64,000 nucleotides of DNA from Streptacidiphilus sp. P02-A3a. GTDB taxonomy: Bacteria; Actinomycetota; Actinomycetes; Streptomycetales; Streptomycetaceae. Every line of letters begins with the position of its first letter. Position 1 is the stretch's first letter. The notes beneath the pieces were generated by a model. It worked only from the letters and a program-made list of their open reading frames with translations. It did not search any database and had not been told where the DNA came from. Where the stretch lies: NCBI RefSeq assembly GCF_014084105.1, contig NZ_CP048289.1:4721922-4785921 (forward strand), given 5' to 3'. Below, piece after piece: positions 21,448-31,437 of this stretch. Made by a program: the position numbers and the translations under genes.

Positions 21448-22318
21448 GACGCCTCGTGCTGTGTCGGGTCGCGCCGGTGTGCCGGGCGCAGGCCCCCGTG
21501 GGGGGACGCTTTCGCGCAGGGCGGCCAGCCGGTCCTCGGGCACGCGGTCCTGCAGGCGGTTCGCGTGGTCTAGGAACTGGAGCCTCACACGGCGCGGGTG
21601 GTGCGCAGGACGGCCACTCCCGTGCCGTCGGCCACGCACAGGCCGCTCACCGCCAGGGACCGCCCGTCGGCGGGCTGGGCGTGCAGCCAGCGCTGGCGGA
21701 CCAGGTCGGCCACCAGGCTGTCCGCGCCATCGGCCAACCGCCAGGCGCGCAAAAGCCTTGGGGCAGGCGGACCGTTCCGTTCCGGTCGGCGCGCAGCAGG
21801 CACAGCAGCGCGACCAGTCGCACCCGCGCGGGAGTGCCGGGCAGCAGCGCCGCGTCGAGGTAGGTCAGCAGCGGCTGCAGGCTGGCGGCGCCCCGCGGTA
21901 CCGGGTGTCGCGGCGGCGGGGGACGCGGTTGCGCGGCGACTCGGGCTCGGGGCGCTGGGGGCAGTTGGGCGGCGTGGGGGATGGCGCGGGCACAGGCGCT
22001 GCAGGCGTCGGCGAGTTGCCAGGTCGCGCCGCCGCGGGAGCGGAAGACCGTCAGTGCGACGAGCCCCTGGCAGCCGCGGTGACGCGGGTGCCATGCGCAG
22101 CCGTGCGCGTGGCAGCGGCAGGTGCGCAGGTAGGCCGGCAGCGGCTCGGCGGCCGCGTGCTGGCCCAGGTGTCCGAGTGCGACCTGGGCGGTCTGGCGGC
22201 GTCCGCGTTCCGCGCCGGGACAACCGGCGGCCGAGCAGGTCCAGCGCGGGCGGTCGGGGGCCAGGTCGACGCGCCAGGCCCGCACCGGCAGCGCCAGCGC
22301 GAAGGCGGGGTGCGCCAT
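21448..22318 (-). CDS. Cys/His-rich telomere-proximal protein (left copy, frameshifted)
   Basis: Mirror of 22640-23518, from the same ATG (22318). At about 21595 this copy has ACCCG where the right arm has ACCCCG, and other small indels lie at 21490 and 21920-21960. The frame therefore breaks before the conserved end. The right-arm copy is the better reference. Confidence 0.5.
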
Positions 22319-22401
22319 GGCGCGGTCCTCCTCTCCAAGGGGAGTTCGTACGGTGCCGGTCGCCGGTGTACGGCGGTCGGCGGGGGAGCGGCGCACACCC
22401 T

Positions 22402-22556
22402 AGTGCAGACCTCTGCCCTGCCGCCTGCCGCCAGAGCCGAACAAATAGGGCAGACCTCTGCACTGGACAGGGCAGGGGACCCCTGCCCTGTCAGTGCAGA
22501 GGTCTGCCCTATTTGTTCGGCTCTGGCGGCAGGCGGGCAGGGCAGAGGTCTGCACT
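22402..22556. other. Telomere-like tip at palindrome centre
   Basis: The exact centre is a 27-bp perfect palindrome (22466-22492) around a single A at 22479, with arms GACAGGGCAGGGG and CCCCTGCCCTGTC. On each side lie two 18-bp elements with the core GCAGAGGTCTGC, at 22493-22510 and 22539-22556. They are inverted copies of each other except for the two central bases and could fold as hairpins. Linear Streptomyces ends usually start with 5'-CCC and carry several short palindromes. Read outward from 22480 this sequence starts CCCC and does the same, although it does not match the common archetypal telomere sequence. Calling it the true chromosome or plasmid end is inference. Confidence 0.55.
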
Positions 22557-22639
22557 AGGGTGTGCGCCGCTCCCCCGCCGACCGCCGTACACCGGCGACC
22601 GGCACCGTACGAACTCCCCTTGGAGAGGAGGACCGCGCC

Positions 22640-23518
22640 ATGGCGCACCCCGCCTTCGCGCTGGCGCTGCCGGTGCGGGCCTGGCGCGTCGACCTGGCCC
22701 CCGACCGCCCGCGCTGGACCTGCTCGGCCGCCGGTTGTCCCGGCGCGGAACGCGGACGCCGCCAGACCGCCCAGGTCGCACTCGGACACCTGGGCCAGCA
22801 CGCGGCCGCCGAGCCGCTGCCGGCCTACCTGCGCACCTGCCGCTGCCACGCGCACGGCTGCGCATGGCACCCGCGTCACCGCGGCTGCCAGGGGCTCGTC
22901 GCACTGACGGTCTTCCGCTCCCGCGGCGGCGCGACCTGGCAACTCGCCGACGCCTGCAGCGCCTGTGCCCGCGCCATCCCCCACGCCGCCCAACTGCCCC
23001 AGCGCCCCGAGCCCGAGTCGCCGCGCAACCGCGTCCCCGCCCGCCGCGACACCCCGGTACCGCGGGGCGCCGCCAGCCTGCAGCCGCTGCTGACCTACCT
23101 CGACGCGGCGCTGCTGCCCGGCACTCCCGCGCGGGTGCGACTGGTCGCGCTGCTGTGCCTGCTGCGCGCCGACCGGAACGGAACGGTCCGCCTGCCCCAA
23201 GGGCTTTTGCGCGCCTGGCGGTTGGCCGATGGCGCGGACAGCCTGGTGGCCGACCTGGTCCGCCAGCGCTGGCTGCACGCCCAGCCCGCCGACGGGCGGT
23301 CCCTGGCGGTGAGCGGCCTGTGCGTGGCCGACGGCACGGGAGTGGCCGTCCTGCGCACCACCCCGCGCCGTGTGAGGCTCCAGTTCCTAGACCACGCGAA
23401 CCGCCTGCAGGACCGCGTGCCCGAGGACCGGCTGGCCGCCCTGCGCGAAAGCGTCCCCCCACCGGGGGCCTGCGCCCCGGCACACCGGCGCGACCCGACA
23501 CAGCACGAGGCGTCATGA
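22640..23518 (+). CDS. Cys/His-rich telomere-proximal protein
   Basis: A 292-residue protein of unknown function and the first gene inside the presumed telomere. The N-terminal half has candidate zinc ligands (WTCSAAGCPG at about 30, a CRCHAHGCAWHPRHRGC cluster at about 77, DACSACAR at about 110). The C-terminal half (about 140-230) is helical with a winged-helix feel (ARVRLVALLCLLRADRNG, then LVADLVRQRWL). The ATG at 22640 follows GGAGAGGAGGA. Its stop overlaps the next start (ATGA at 23515), which implies translational coupling. A zinc-dependent nucleic-acid-binding role at the end is possible but is only an inference from composition and place. Confidence 0.6.
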   Translation: MAHPAFALALPVRAWRVDLAPDRPRWTCSAAGCPGAERGRRQTAQVALGHLGQHAAAEPLPAYLRTCRCHAHGCAWHPRHRGCQGLVALTVFRSRGGATWQLADACSACARAIPHAAQLPQRPEPESPRNRVPARRDTPVPRGAASLQPLLTYLDAALLPGTPARVRLVALLCLLRADRNGTVRLPQGLLRAWRLADGADSLVADLVRQRWLHAQPADGRSLAVSGLCVADGTGVAVLRTTPRRVRLQFLDHANRLQDRVPEDRLAALRESVPPPGACAPAHRRDPTQHEAS

Positions 23519-23916
23519 CAGAGGGACACACCACGACGCAGACCGTCTCCCGGACCCTGGGGCCGCTGGCGCGCCGGGTCGGTTCCACCCGCACGCGGGT
23601 GGCGCGGAACAGCCGCGGCCGCAGCGCAGCGGTCCAGGTCAGCCCGGCAGAGGTCACCGCACTCGACGGCGCCGCCCAGGGCCTGGCCGCAGCACCCGCC
23701 GCCCCAGGTGCCCTGGGGCGCAGGACGCATCCACTGCCCAACGCGCCCCGGGGGGCGCCGACTTGTCAGTGGCGTCGCCTAAAGTGCGCGCCATGTCTGC
23801 GTCCACGGCCAACCCCGCGGTGTTCCGCCCTGTCCCCTGTCGGCGCATACCCGCAGCGGGGATCGCTGGGCCCCGCCACCGCTGAAGCACGTGCCAGGCC
23901 CCCGGTCAGCAGGTAG
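23515..23916 (+). CDS. Small Ala/Arg-rich protein (right copy)
   Basis: Starts at an ATGA overlap with the Cys/His-rich gene. 133 residues as read here, but only about 88 if the left-arm base call near 23740 is right. The first 60 residues (TLGPLARRVGSTRTRVARN, then VSPAEVTALDGAAQGLA) are the same in both. It is basic and low-complexity, with no recognisable domain. The variable tail should not be trusted. Confidence 0.4.
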   Translation: MTEGHTTTQTVSRTLGPLARRVGSTRTRVARNSRGRSAAVQVSPAEVTALDGAAQGLAAAPAAPGALGRRTHPLPNAPRGAPTCQWRRLKCAPCLRPRPTPRCSALSPVGAYPQRGSLGPATAEARARPPVSR

Positions 23917-24014
23917 CCGGTCCACGGCCGACCTGCCTGATCGCGTACCCGGGCCCCGGCACGGGCAGGCCGCAGCGCGCTCTGAACGAGACGACACGAA
24001 GGGGACGAACAGTT

Positions 24015-26403
24015 TTGGAACCCACCGCTGAGCAGCAGCAGGCCCGCGAGGTGTTCGCGGCCGGGCGCGACCTGGCCCTGGTGGCCGGCGCCGGCACGGG
24101 CAAGACCTCCACCCTGGTCCTGATGGGCCAGGCGACCCGCAAGAAGGGCCTGTACATCGCGTTCAACCGCGGCATCGCCAAGGACGCGCAGCGCCGCTTC
24201 GGAGTGAACGTGCGCTGCGGCACGGCGCACGGCCTGGCGTTCCGCGCCGGCGGCCACCACTACCAGGCCCGCCTGGACGCACCGCGGATGCCGTCCAAGC
24301 AGGCCGCGCGGCTGCTCGGGCTGGACCACGACCTGGTGGCGGACACCAGGAAGATCACTCCGGGGCATCAGGCACGGCTGGTCCTCGGCATGATCCAGAA
24401 GTTCTGCTACACCGCGGACCGCGAGATCATGGCCCGCCACATGGAACGGGTCAACGGCGTCGACCCGCAGTACCAGGAGGAACTGGCCAAGTACCTGCTG
24501 CCGTTCGCCCACCAGGCGTGGCTGGACCTGCGCTCGCTGCGCGGCCGGCTGCGGTTCGAGCACGACCACTACCTGAAGATGTGGGCGCTGACCGAGCCGG
24601 TCCTGGAGGCGGACTTCGTGCTCCTGGACGAGGCGCAGGACACCAACCCCGTCCTGGAGGAGGTGTTCTTGGCGCAGCACGCCCAGCGGGTGTGCGTCGG
24701 GGACCCGGCGCAGCAGATCTACGCCTGGCGGTTCGCGCAGGACGTGATGAGCGGCTTCCCCGCCCAGCACCTGAACCTGACGCAGTCCTTCCGGTTCGGG
24801 GCGCGGATCGCGGCCGCGGCGAACCGGTGGCTGCAGCACGCCGAGTCGGACCTGCAGATCAGCGGCCACGGGCCGCACTCGCGGATCGGAGACGCGCCCG
24901 ATGCGCAGGCGGTGCTGTGCCGCAGCAACGCGGACGCGATGAGCGAGATCCTGGCCTACCTGGAGCAGGGCGTGCCGGTGGCGCTGGCCGGCGGCGGCAA
25001 GGCGCTGGCGCGGATCGCGACCGCCGCCCTGGAGCTGCAGTCCGGGCGGCGCACCAGCCACCCGGAGCTGTTCTTGTTCACCTCCTGGCCGGAGGTGCGC
25101 GAGTACGTCGACCACGACAAGGCGGGGATGGACCTCAAGGCGATCGTGGACCTGGTCGACACCTACGGCGCCGAGACCATCCTGCGCGCCGTGGAGCGAC
25201 TGGCACCGGAGGAGGGCGCGCGGGTGGTGGTGTCCACGGTGCACAAGGCCAAGGGGCGCGAGTGGGACAGCGTGCGCATCGGCGCCGGCTTCAACCCGCC
25301 GGGCTTCGACGAGGACGGCATCCAGCTCCCCCTGGACCCCGCCGAGGCGCGCCTGGTGTACGTGGCCGTCACCCGCGCCAAGTACCTGCTCGACCCCGGC
25401 GGCATCACCTGGATCGACGCCTACGAGAGCGGCCAGAAGGCCGCGGCTGACGGCGTGATCGGCGGCGTCCCGATGATCCGCCTCTCCCTCACCGGCCAAC
25501 TGCAGTTCGGCGCCTCCCCCGTCTCCCGCTTCATGGCCGCCCATCTGCCCGACCACCGCGCCCTCGTCGACGACCTGGCCGTACGCGCGGCCAAACTGCC
25601 GCCGCCGGTGCAGCCGTTCGACGTCCAGCGCCCCGACTGGCCGGCACTGGGCCATGCCGTCGACTACCGGCTGCGCCTGTCGCTGGGGCGTCCGCTGGGA
25701 GAGGCGGTCGCCGCCGGCGTCGCACTGGCAGGCGAGTCGGCCATGGTGCGCGACGCACCGGCCGAAGGGGTGTGCGCGGCACTGCGCGCGGCGGGCGGGG
25801 ACCTCCTCACCGAGATCGAGCAGTACCTGGCCGCACCGGACACAGGCCACCAGGAGCGGATCAGCCGACTGTGCTTCGTGGCCGCGCACTACGAGGCGAT
25901 CTACCGCCGCGCCAGTACCCACGCCACGGCCTGCTCACCACCGCCGGGCCCCGCACCGGGCTGGAGACCTGGTCGCCGCCACCCCCGCCTACGTGGTCCA
26001 GGACCTCGCCGAGCAGATGCCCTGACCGACCCCGTCTTCGCCGCGCTGCGGGCGCTACCGGAGCAGCAGCGGGTGTGCGGCCCGCTGTTCGCCGGCAGCG
26101 CCGACCTCGGTGGCGCCGACGCCGACTTCATCCTCGCCGGCACCCTCATCGACTGCAAAGCCACCACCCGCCCCCGCACCCTGGGCCGCGCAGAGGTCTA
26201 CCAGCTCGCCGGCTACCTCCTGCTCGACTACCACGACCAGTACGCCCATCGACCGCCTCGGTCTCTACCTCGCCCGCCAAGGAACCCTCATCGACTGGAG
26301 CACCGACGAGTTCCTGCACCGCCTCGGCGCCACCACCACGCTCCCCCGCCTGCGCGAGCAGTTCCGCACCCACCTCAAGGAGGCTCAAGCAGCAGCCAAG
26401 TGA
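24015..26403 (+). CDS. UvrD-like helicase with RecB-like nuclease (right copy, 3' frameshifts)
   Basis: A superfamily 1 helicase fused to a PD-(D/E)XK nuclease. It has Walker A GAGTGKT (about residues 25-31), Walker B LLDEAQDTN (about 203-211), QSFRFG, and motif VI VAVTRAK near 455. The C-terminal nuclease has an ADFILAGTLIDCKA core (acidic residue, then D-x-K) followed by EVYQLAGYLLL, as in RecB/Cas4-type domains. The TTG start at 24015 follows GAAGGGGA. Near 25910, 25967 and 26018 this arm has lost a G, and near 26246 it has gained a C, so the nuclease is out of frame here; the left arm is intact there. Such enzymes process DNA ends, which fits a gene lying 1.5 kb from the presumed telomere. 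Confidence 0.88.
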
Positions 26404-26441
26404 GCTGCACCAGGAGCCAAGCCTCGTCCGTGCCGCCCCCA

Positions 26442-26613
26442 CCCCGGTGCTCCATCGCGCAGTGGCACACAGGCCGCCGTCCTGGTCAGCACCGAGGAAC
26501 TCGCCCACCTCGAGGAGGTCTCAGCCAAATGGCACGGCGGTAAGCAGGACAACGGAGAAGTCAACGAACTGGCCGACAGGTTCGGGAGCGCGACCCATCC
26601 GACACTACCGTGA
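26442..26613 (+). pseudogene. Antitoxin-like fragment (right copy)
   Basis: Mirror of 18349-18520 with the same sequence in the readable part, ending at TGA 26611-26613. Confidence 0.28.
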
Positions 26614-26781
26614 CCCCTCATACCCACGCCGCGGCGCTGGCGAGCGAGCGCTGAATGGCTCCGCAGGTCCCGTGAGCCGGTATCAGTCCGCGGCCTCGTT
26701 GGCTATCGTGTCTTGATCGGAACAGGGGGCACGGACACAGCGGCAGCGGCCGCGGAGGAGCAGCCGGGTGGGGCAGGCACG

Positions 26782-28550
26782 GTGGGTTGGAAGCGGGTGC
26801 CTGTCGGCGTTGAGTCTGTCGCTGGGGCTACTCGGGGGCAGCTGCGGAAGGTGCTGATCGTCGTGCACAACGTGACCTCGGCGACGCGGCTCCTGGATGT
26901 GGTCCCGCTCTTCCGTGACGATCTGCGAGTCCAGTTGCTGGTCATTGGACCGGGTCGTCAGCGTTCGACGACGGGGTGGCGGAACTGATCACGCGGATCG
27001 GGCTGCCTGTCCTGCCGTGGGAGCAGGCTCTGGAAACCCCTGTCGATCTGGCAGTCTCCGCGAGCTTCGGCGGCCAACTCGACCTGATTTCAGGTAAATT
27101 GGCCATATTGTCGCACGGTGTCGGGTACAATAAGAGGCTGGGGACGCCGGACGCCGGACGCCGGACGCCGGACGCCGGACGCCGGACGCCGGACGCCGGA
27201 CGCCGGACGCGGACGCCGGACGCCGGACGCCGGACGCCGGACGCCGGACGCCGGTTTTCGGCTCTCCGGGAGTGGCTGCTCGCAGACGGCACGCCTGTAG
27301 CGGACTCCTTGGTACTGTCCATCCTGAGCAGTTCGACGCCTGAAAGCGGCGTGCCCCGAGGCGGCTCCGACTGCTGTCCTAGGCGGGGACCGTGTTTCGA
27401 CCGGATGCTCGCCGCCCGCCCGTACGCGATCGCTTCCGCCGGGCCCTGGAGTGGGCACCGGTCAGCGGCTGATCGTGCTCAACTCCACCTGGAACCCGCA
27501 GTCGCTGTTCGCAATGGCGGCGAGTACGACGTGCTGCCCTGGCTGCTGGAGCGGCTGGCCCGCGAGCTGCCCGCGGACGAGTACCGGGTGGCCGCCGTGC
27601 TGCACCCCAACATCTGGCAACGGACACGGCACCGGCCAGATCCGGACCTGGCTGGACCGGGCCTGCCCGAACGGACTGACCCTGATCGATCCGCTGGACG
27701 GCTGGCGGCAGGCCCTGATCGCCGCCGACGCGGTGATCGGGACTTCGGATCCGTCAGCTACTACGCCGCGGCACTGGGCCTGCCCGTCCTCCTGGGCGCG
27801 GCATCCGGCGAGGTCCTGGACCCGACTCCCCGGTGGGCCTGTTCACCAGCCAGGCCCCGCCGCTGGACCCAGCCGCCGCACTGCGGCCCCAACTGGAGCG
27901 GCTGCTAGCCGAGCACATCCCCCTGGCCGGTCCGGCCGAGCTGACGACCTCGGTTCCAGGCCAGGCCGCGCCCTACTGCGCCGCCTGTTCTACGAGCTGC
28001 TCGCGATCCCCGAGCCAGCGCGCGCCGCTCTGCTCGACCCGCTGCCGCTGCCCGCCTACCAGCCCGCCGCGCACACTCCCCGCTCCGGGTCCTGACCCAG
28101 GTCCTGGGCCCGGCGCAGGTGGCGGTCACCCGCTACAGCGACCGCCGCACGAACCGGCCGGGGAGGGAGGAATCCACACCGCCGTCCACGAGGACACTCT
28201 GGACCCCGGTCTGCTCGACCTGGCCGACGTCATCTTCCGCCACGGCGCCGACATGGACCACCGCCTCGGGTCACCCTCGCAGTGGACGGCCGAGGTCCTC
28301 GCACGCCATCCGCAATGCGCGCTGCGGTCTACGTGACCGGCCCCGGGCAGCTGCACCATGCGCACCCGCGCGGGCGGCTGCTCGTCCTGGACGCCGACCC
28401 GGGAACGACGGCCGATCCCACCTCTACGCCTCCGCGCTGCTCGCTCTGCTCACCGAAGGCAGCACCCACGGCGAACCGGACGTGCTGGACGCCGCTGACG
28501 GTGAGGACCGGTACGAGACCCATGCCGTCTCACTCACCGTGCTTCGCTGA
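26782..28550 (+). pseudogene. CDP-glycerol glycerophosphotransferase-like gene (right copy, many frameshifts)
   Basis: Mirror of 16400-18179. It has more one-base losses than the left copy, so its reading frame is split into at least six pieces. The same motifs can be followed (LAILSHGVGYNKRL, LIVLNSTWNPQSLF, VIFRHGADMDHRLG). It is useful mainly to correct the left copy near its frame breaks. Confidence 0.6.
27143..27254. repeat. 7-bp tandem repeat (right copy)
   Basis: GACGCCG repeated about 16 times, mirroring 17706-17817. One unit near 27208 has lost two bases (GGACGCGGACG), which shifts the encoded RRTPDAG repeat out of frame. Confidence 0.93.
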
Positions 28551-30668
28551 CACACCGTTCCAGCAGCGCCCGCGCGTACTCCAGGTGAGCGAGCGCGTGC
28601 TCCGCCTCCAGCAGCGCCAACGCCTCCTGGGCCATTGGGCCGGGCCGCCTCGGCGTCCCGGCATCCAGCAGCACGGCGGCCAGGTCCGGTCAAAGTCCGG
28701 GCCGTGTTGTATGCCTCGGCGGTGCCGCGGAAGAACCGCAGCGCGACCAGCAGCCCGCTCACGCGCCTCGTCCAGCCGCTCCAGTCCGCGCAGCGCCCGA
28801 CCCTGGTGACGCTCCAGCAGGGCCCGCGCCCGGGGCACGTCCTCGAAGCCGCGCTCCCCCGGCCTGATCGCTTCCAGGATCCTGCCCGCCTCCTGGAACA
28901 ACGGCAGGGCCGCCTCGTGGTCCCACTGGCCAGCCGCAGCAGACCCAGCGACTCCACGCCGTGGCCTGCCCACGCAGGTGACCGGCGAGCCGGTCGGCGT
29001 CAGCAGCGCTCTCCAGCTGCGCCAGCGCCTCCTGGTCGCGCCGCAGGTCCTTCAGCGCGAGTCCGAGCTGCGTGTGCGCCCGCCCCGCCATGTCCGTGCC
29101 GGGGAACGCCTGTCCGCCAGGCGCACACCGGTGCGCAGCGCGGGCAGGATCTCCTCCACGTGGCCGGCCTTGAGCTGGATGGGCCACATCGCCTGGCAGA
29201 GGTAGACACCGTCTCGGCGTCGTCACGCTCTCGGCCGTGCGTACAGCCTCCAGCAGGTTGCCCAGCTCGGCTTCCAGCGCGGCCAGCGGCCTCGCCCGGA
29301 CCGGGTAGGCCGCCGGTCGCGGGTGCCTGGCCTGCCTGGTCGGGTTCGTCGTAGCGGGGCCGAGTGCCAGCGCCGGTCCAGAGCGGCCAGGTCGGCCTCG
29401 ATGGCGAACCGCACGAGTTCCGCGACCGTCCGCTCCACCACGGCGCCCGCCGCGCGGGAGTGTCCCTCGCGCAGGGCAGCATCCTGGGCGAACTGGCGCA
29501 CCAGCGGGCGCATCACGTACCGGTCGGTCCCGGCGCCCTGAAGAAGTTGACGCTCCGCCACTCGGCCAGGACCCCTGCGGCCTGTTCCGCAGCGGTGTCC
29601 AGGGCGGCTGCGGCGACCGTCACGGTCAGGGTCGGCCAGGGCGCCAGAGCCAGCGACCGCACTGCGACCGCCAGGTGTGGCGGCAGGCTGGCGTAGACCA
29701 GGTCCAGGATTGCGTGGAGCGGGTCGGTCGCCGACTCGTCCGCGCGGTGGCCTGTCCGGTCGGCTGGAGGAGAGCCGGGGCGCAGGCCCGCAGGGCCCAT
29801 GGGGACCCGCGCAGCGCTCCAGGACCGACGGCAGCGTGGCCCGGGCCGCGGCGAGTGCCTGCTTGCCGACCAGGTCGCCGAGCAGGGTGACCGCGTCCTG
29901 TTCCGGCAGTGGTCCACCGGCACGCGGATCGCGTCCAGGCCACCAGGGCGTGGCGGCTGACGGCGACCACGACGACGCCGGAGGCGGAGGTGATCAGGGG
30001 ACGGATCTGCGCGGCGGAGTGGACGTGGTCCAGCACCACCAGCAGCGCCGCTCGGCGACCGAGGGCGGTACAGGCCGATCCGGTCCTCGACGCCGGGCGG
30101 GATTCGCGTCCTTGTCCACACCGAGCTGGGTCAAGACCCGGTGCCAGCACGGTGGCCGACGGGCAGCGCCGCGCTCGCCGAGGCGCCGTTCAGGTCCAGG
30201 TACACCTGCCCGTCCGGGAACTGCCCGACCTCGCGCCAGCCCCAGTGGACGGCCAGCGTCGAACTGCGATCCCCGCGGGCCGTGGATGTTCACCACCCGG
30301 GGCCGCCCCTCGCCCGGACGTGACAATTCCCGATCCAGGATCTTCAACGCGTCCTGGCGGTCCTTGAAGAACGGCTCGACGCCGGCAGGAGCCGTGGCAC
30401 GCCACGCGCTGCGGCCGGGAGCGGAACGCCGCGCATCAACGCCGACAGCGCCCGCGCCTGAGCGGGATCGCGCCGCGCGCCCTCGGCCAGCACGCGGGCC
30501 ACGTCCTCACGCCCGGTCGCACCGACCGGAGCGGGTACCGGGCGCCCGGCGCACCGCCGAGCCAGAACCCCGGCCGACTCCCACAACGACCGGCCCGCCT
30601 CGTTCCCAGCGAGAGGTTCAACGACCCAGGAACGTCAAAACCGCTGACATCGACATGGGATCGACCAC
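28534..30668 (-). pseudogene. NB-ARC/TPR protein (right copy, many frameshifts)
   Basis: Mirror of 14270-16416. The core motif reads NIHGP, then shifts, because a G is missing on each side of the P-loop. About ten further frame changes follow. The GGGAC run near 28660 that ends the TPR frame early is shared with the left copy. Where readable, the P-loop Ser for Lys change is also present here. Confidence 0.6.
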
Positions 30669-30874
30669 GCCACACCCCCGTAATCCAGCGCGACAGCGCG
30701 ACCAGGCACCGTCCCAGCTCAGCTTCGATCCCACCGTAGCCGCACCAGGGCCCCACCCACCCCCCAACACCCGGAAAACACCCATCCCCAGCACCGAGAG
30801 GCTGGCAGAACAGGCTCAACAAGTTGGGCCAGGTTCCAAGCACCGTGGCACGGCTCGGCGGCTCAAGCCGCAGG

Positions 30875-31428
30875 TCAGTAGTCGATGTCGAAGTAGTCGA
30901 TGTCGTTGAAGCGAACGAGCAGCCCCTCAGCACGGCGTCCGCCGTCCTTGAAGTAGACCTCCTGTAGGCCCTCGGCGACGATGTCCTGGAGCTCGCGCTC
31001 CGGGGCGCCGGTTTCCTGGGCGGCGAAGAGGCGGGCGGCGTAGGCCGGCGGCAGGCGCTCGGTGATCCGGCGCAGCCGTCATCGTCGGTGGTGCCGGGGG
31101 CGGCGATGTAGCCGAACTGGGCGCGGGTCTCGATAGTGATGCCGCCGCTGTCCGGTGGCCCTGCGGGCGGCGCGTTTGCGGACCAGTGGCTGCCAGCGGG
31201 CTTTGACCGCGTGGTCCATGCGTTCGGCGATGTCCTTGGGCGGGTGCTTGCGGGTGCCCTGCAGGTATCGCTCCACGGAGCGCTGGGACACCCCCAGGAG
31301 GTCGGCCACCGCTCGTGTTCCCTTCAACTGCTTGACCAGGTAGGCGGTTCGGGCCTGGGTGGTGGCGGGTGGTTTGCGGGTGAACGTCGCCTGCGCGGCT
31401 CGTTGGAGGCTGTCGCGATGGTGCCCAC
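30875..31428 (-). CDS. tpg: Telomere terminal protein Tpg (right copy, other frameshifts)
   Basis: Mirror of 13513-14066. It has the correct four-C run near 31009 and so the proper C-terminus (PERELQDIVAEGLQEVYF to the acidic tail), but it lacks a G right after the start (near 31417) and further bases near 31075 and 31150. Combined with the left copy it supports one intact 184-residue gene. Confidence 0.75.
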
Positions 31429-31437
31429 GGTTGTGTC

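Larger units (their letters stand above)
1..22478. repeat. Left arm of giant inverted repeat
   Basis: This arm is the reverse complement of 22480-44880. Matching gene ends give coordinate sums of 44881 for positions 1-10494, about 44962-44964 for 18559-21447, and 44958 at the centre, so the arms differ only by small indels. The arm starts at or before base 1, so its outer end is not visible. Most genes in the 10.5-18.6 kb section read further here than in the right arm, which suggests this is the more accurate copy there. It still has single-base losses in tap, tpg and the UvrD-like gene. Confidence 0.95.

Noticed and set aside
22402-22556. Archetypal Streptomyces telomere sequence
   Set aside because: The common terminal palindrome set (starting CCCGCGGAGCGGG) is not found; only a general similarity of layout is claimed.
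21598-23916. A 772-codon open frame running through the palindrome centre
   Set aside because: It only exists because high GC leaves few stops and the two arms are joined. Its middle reads the Cys/His-rich gene in a wrong frame.
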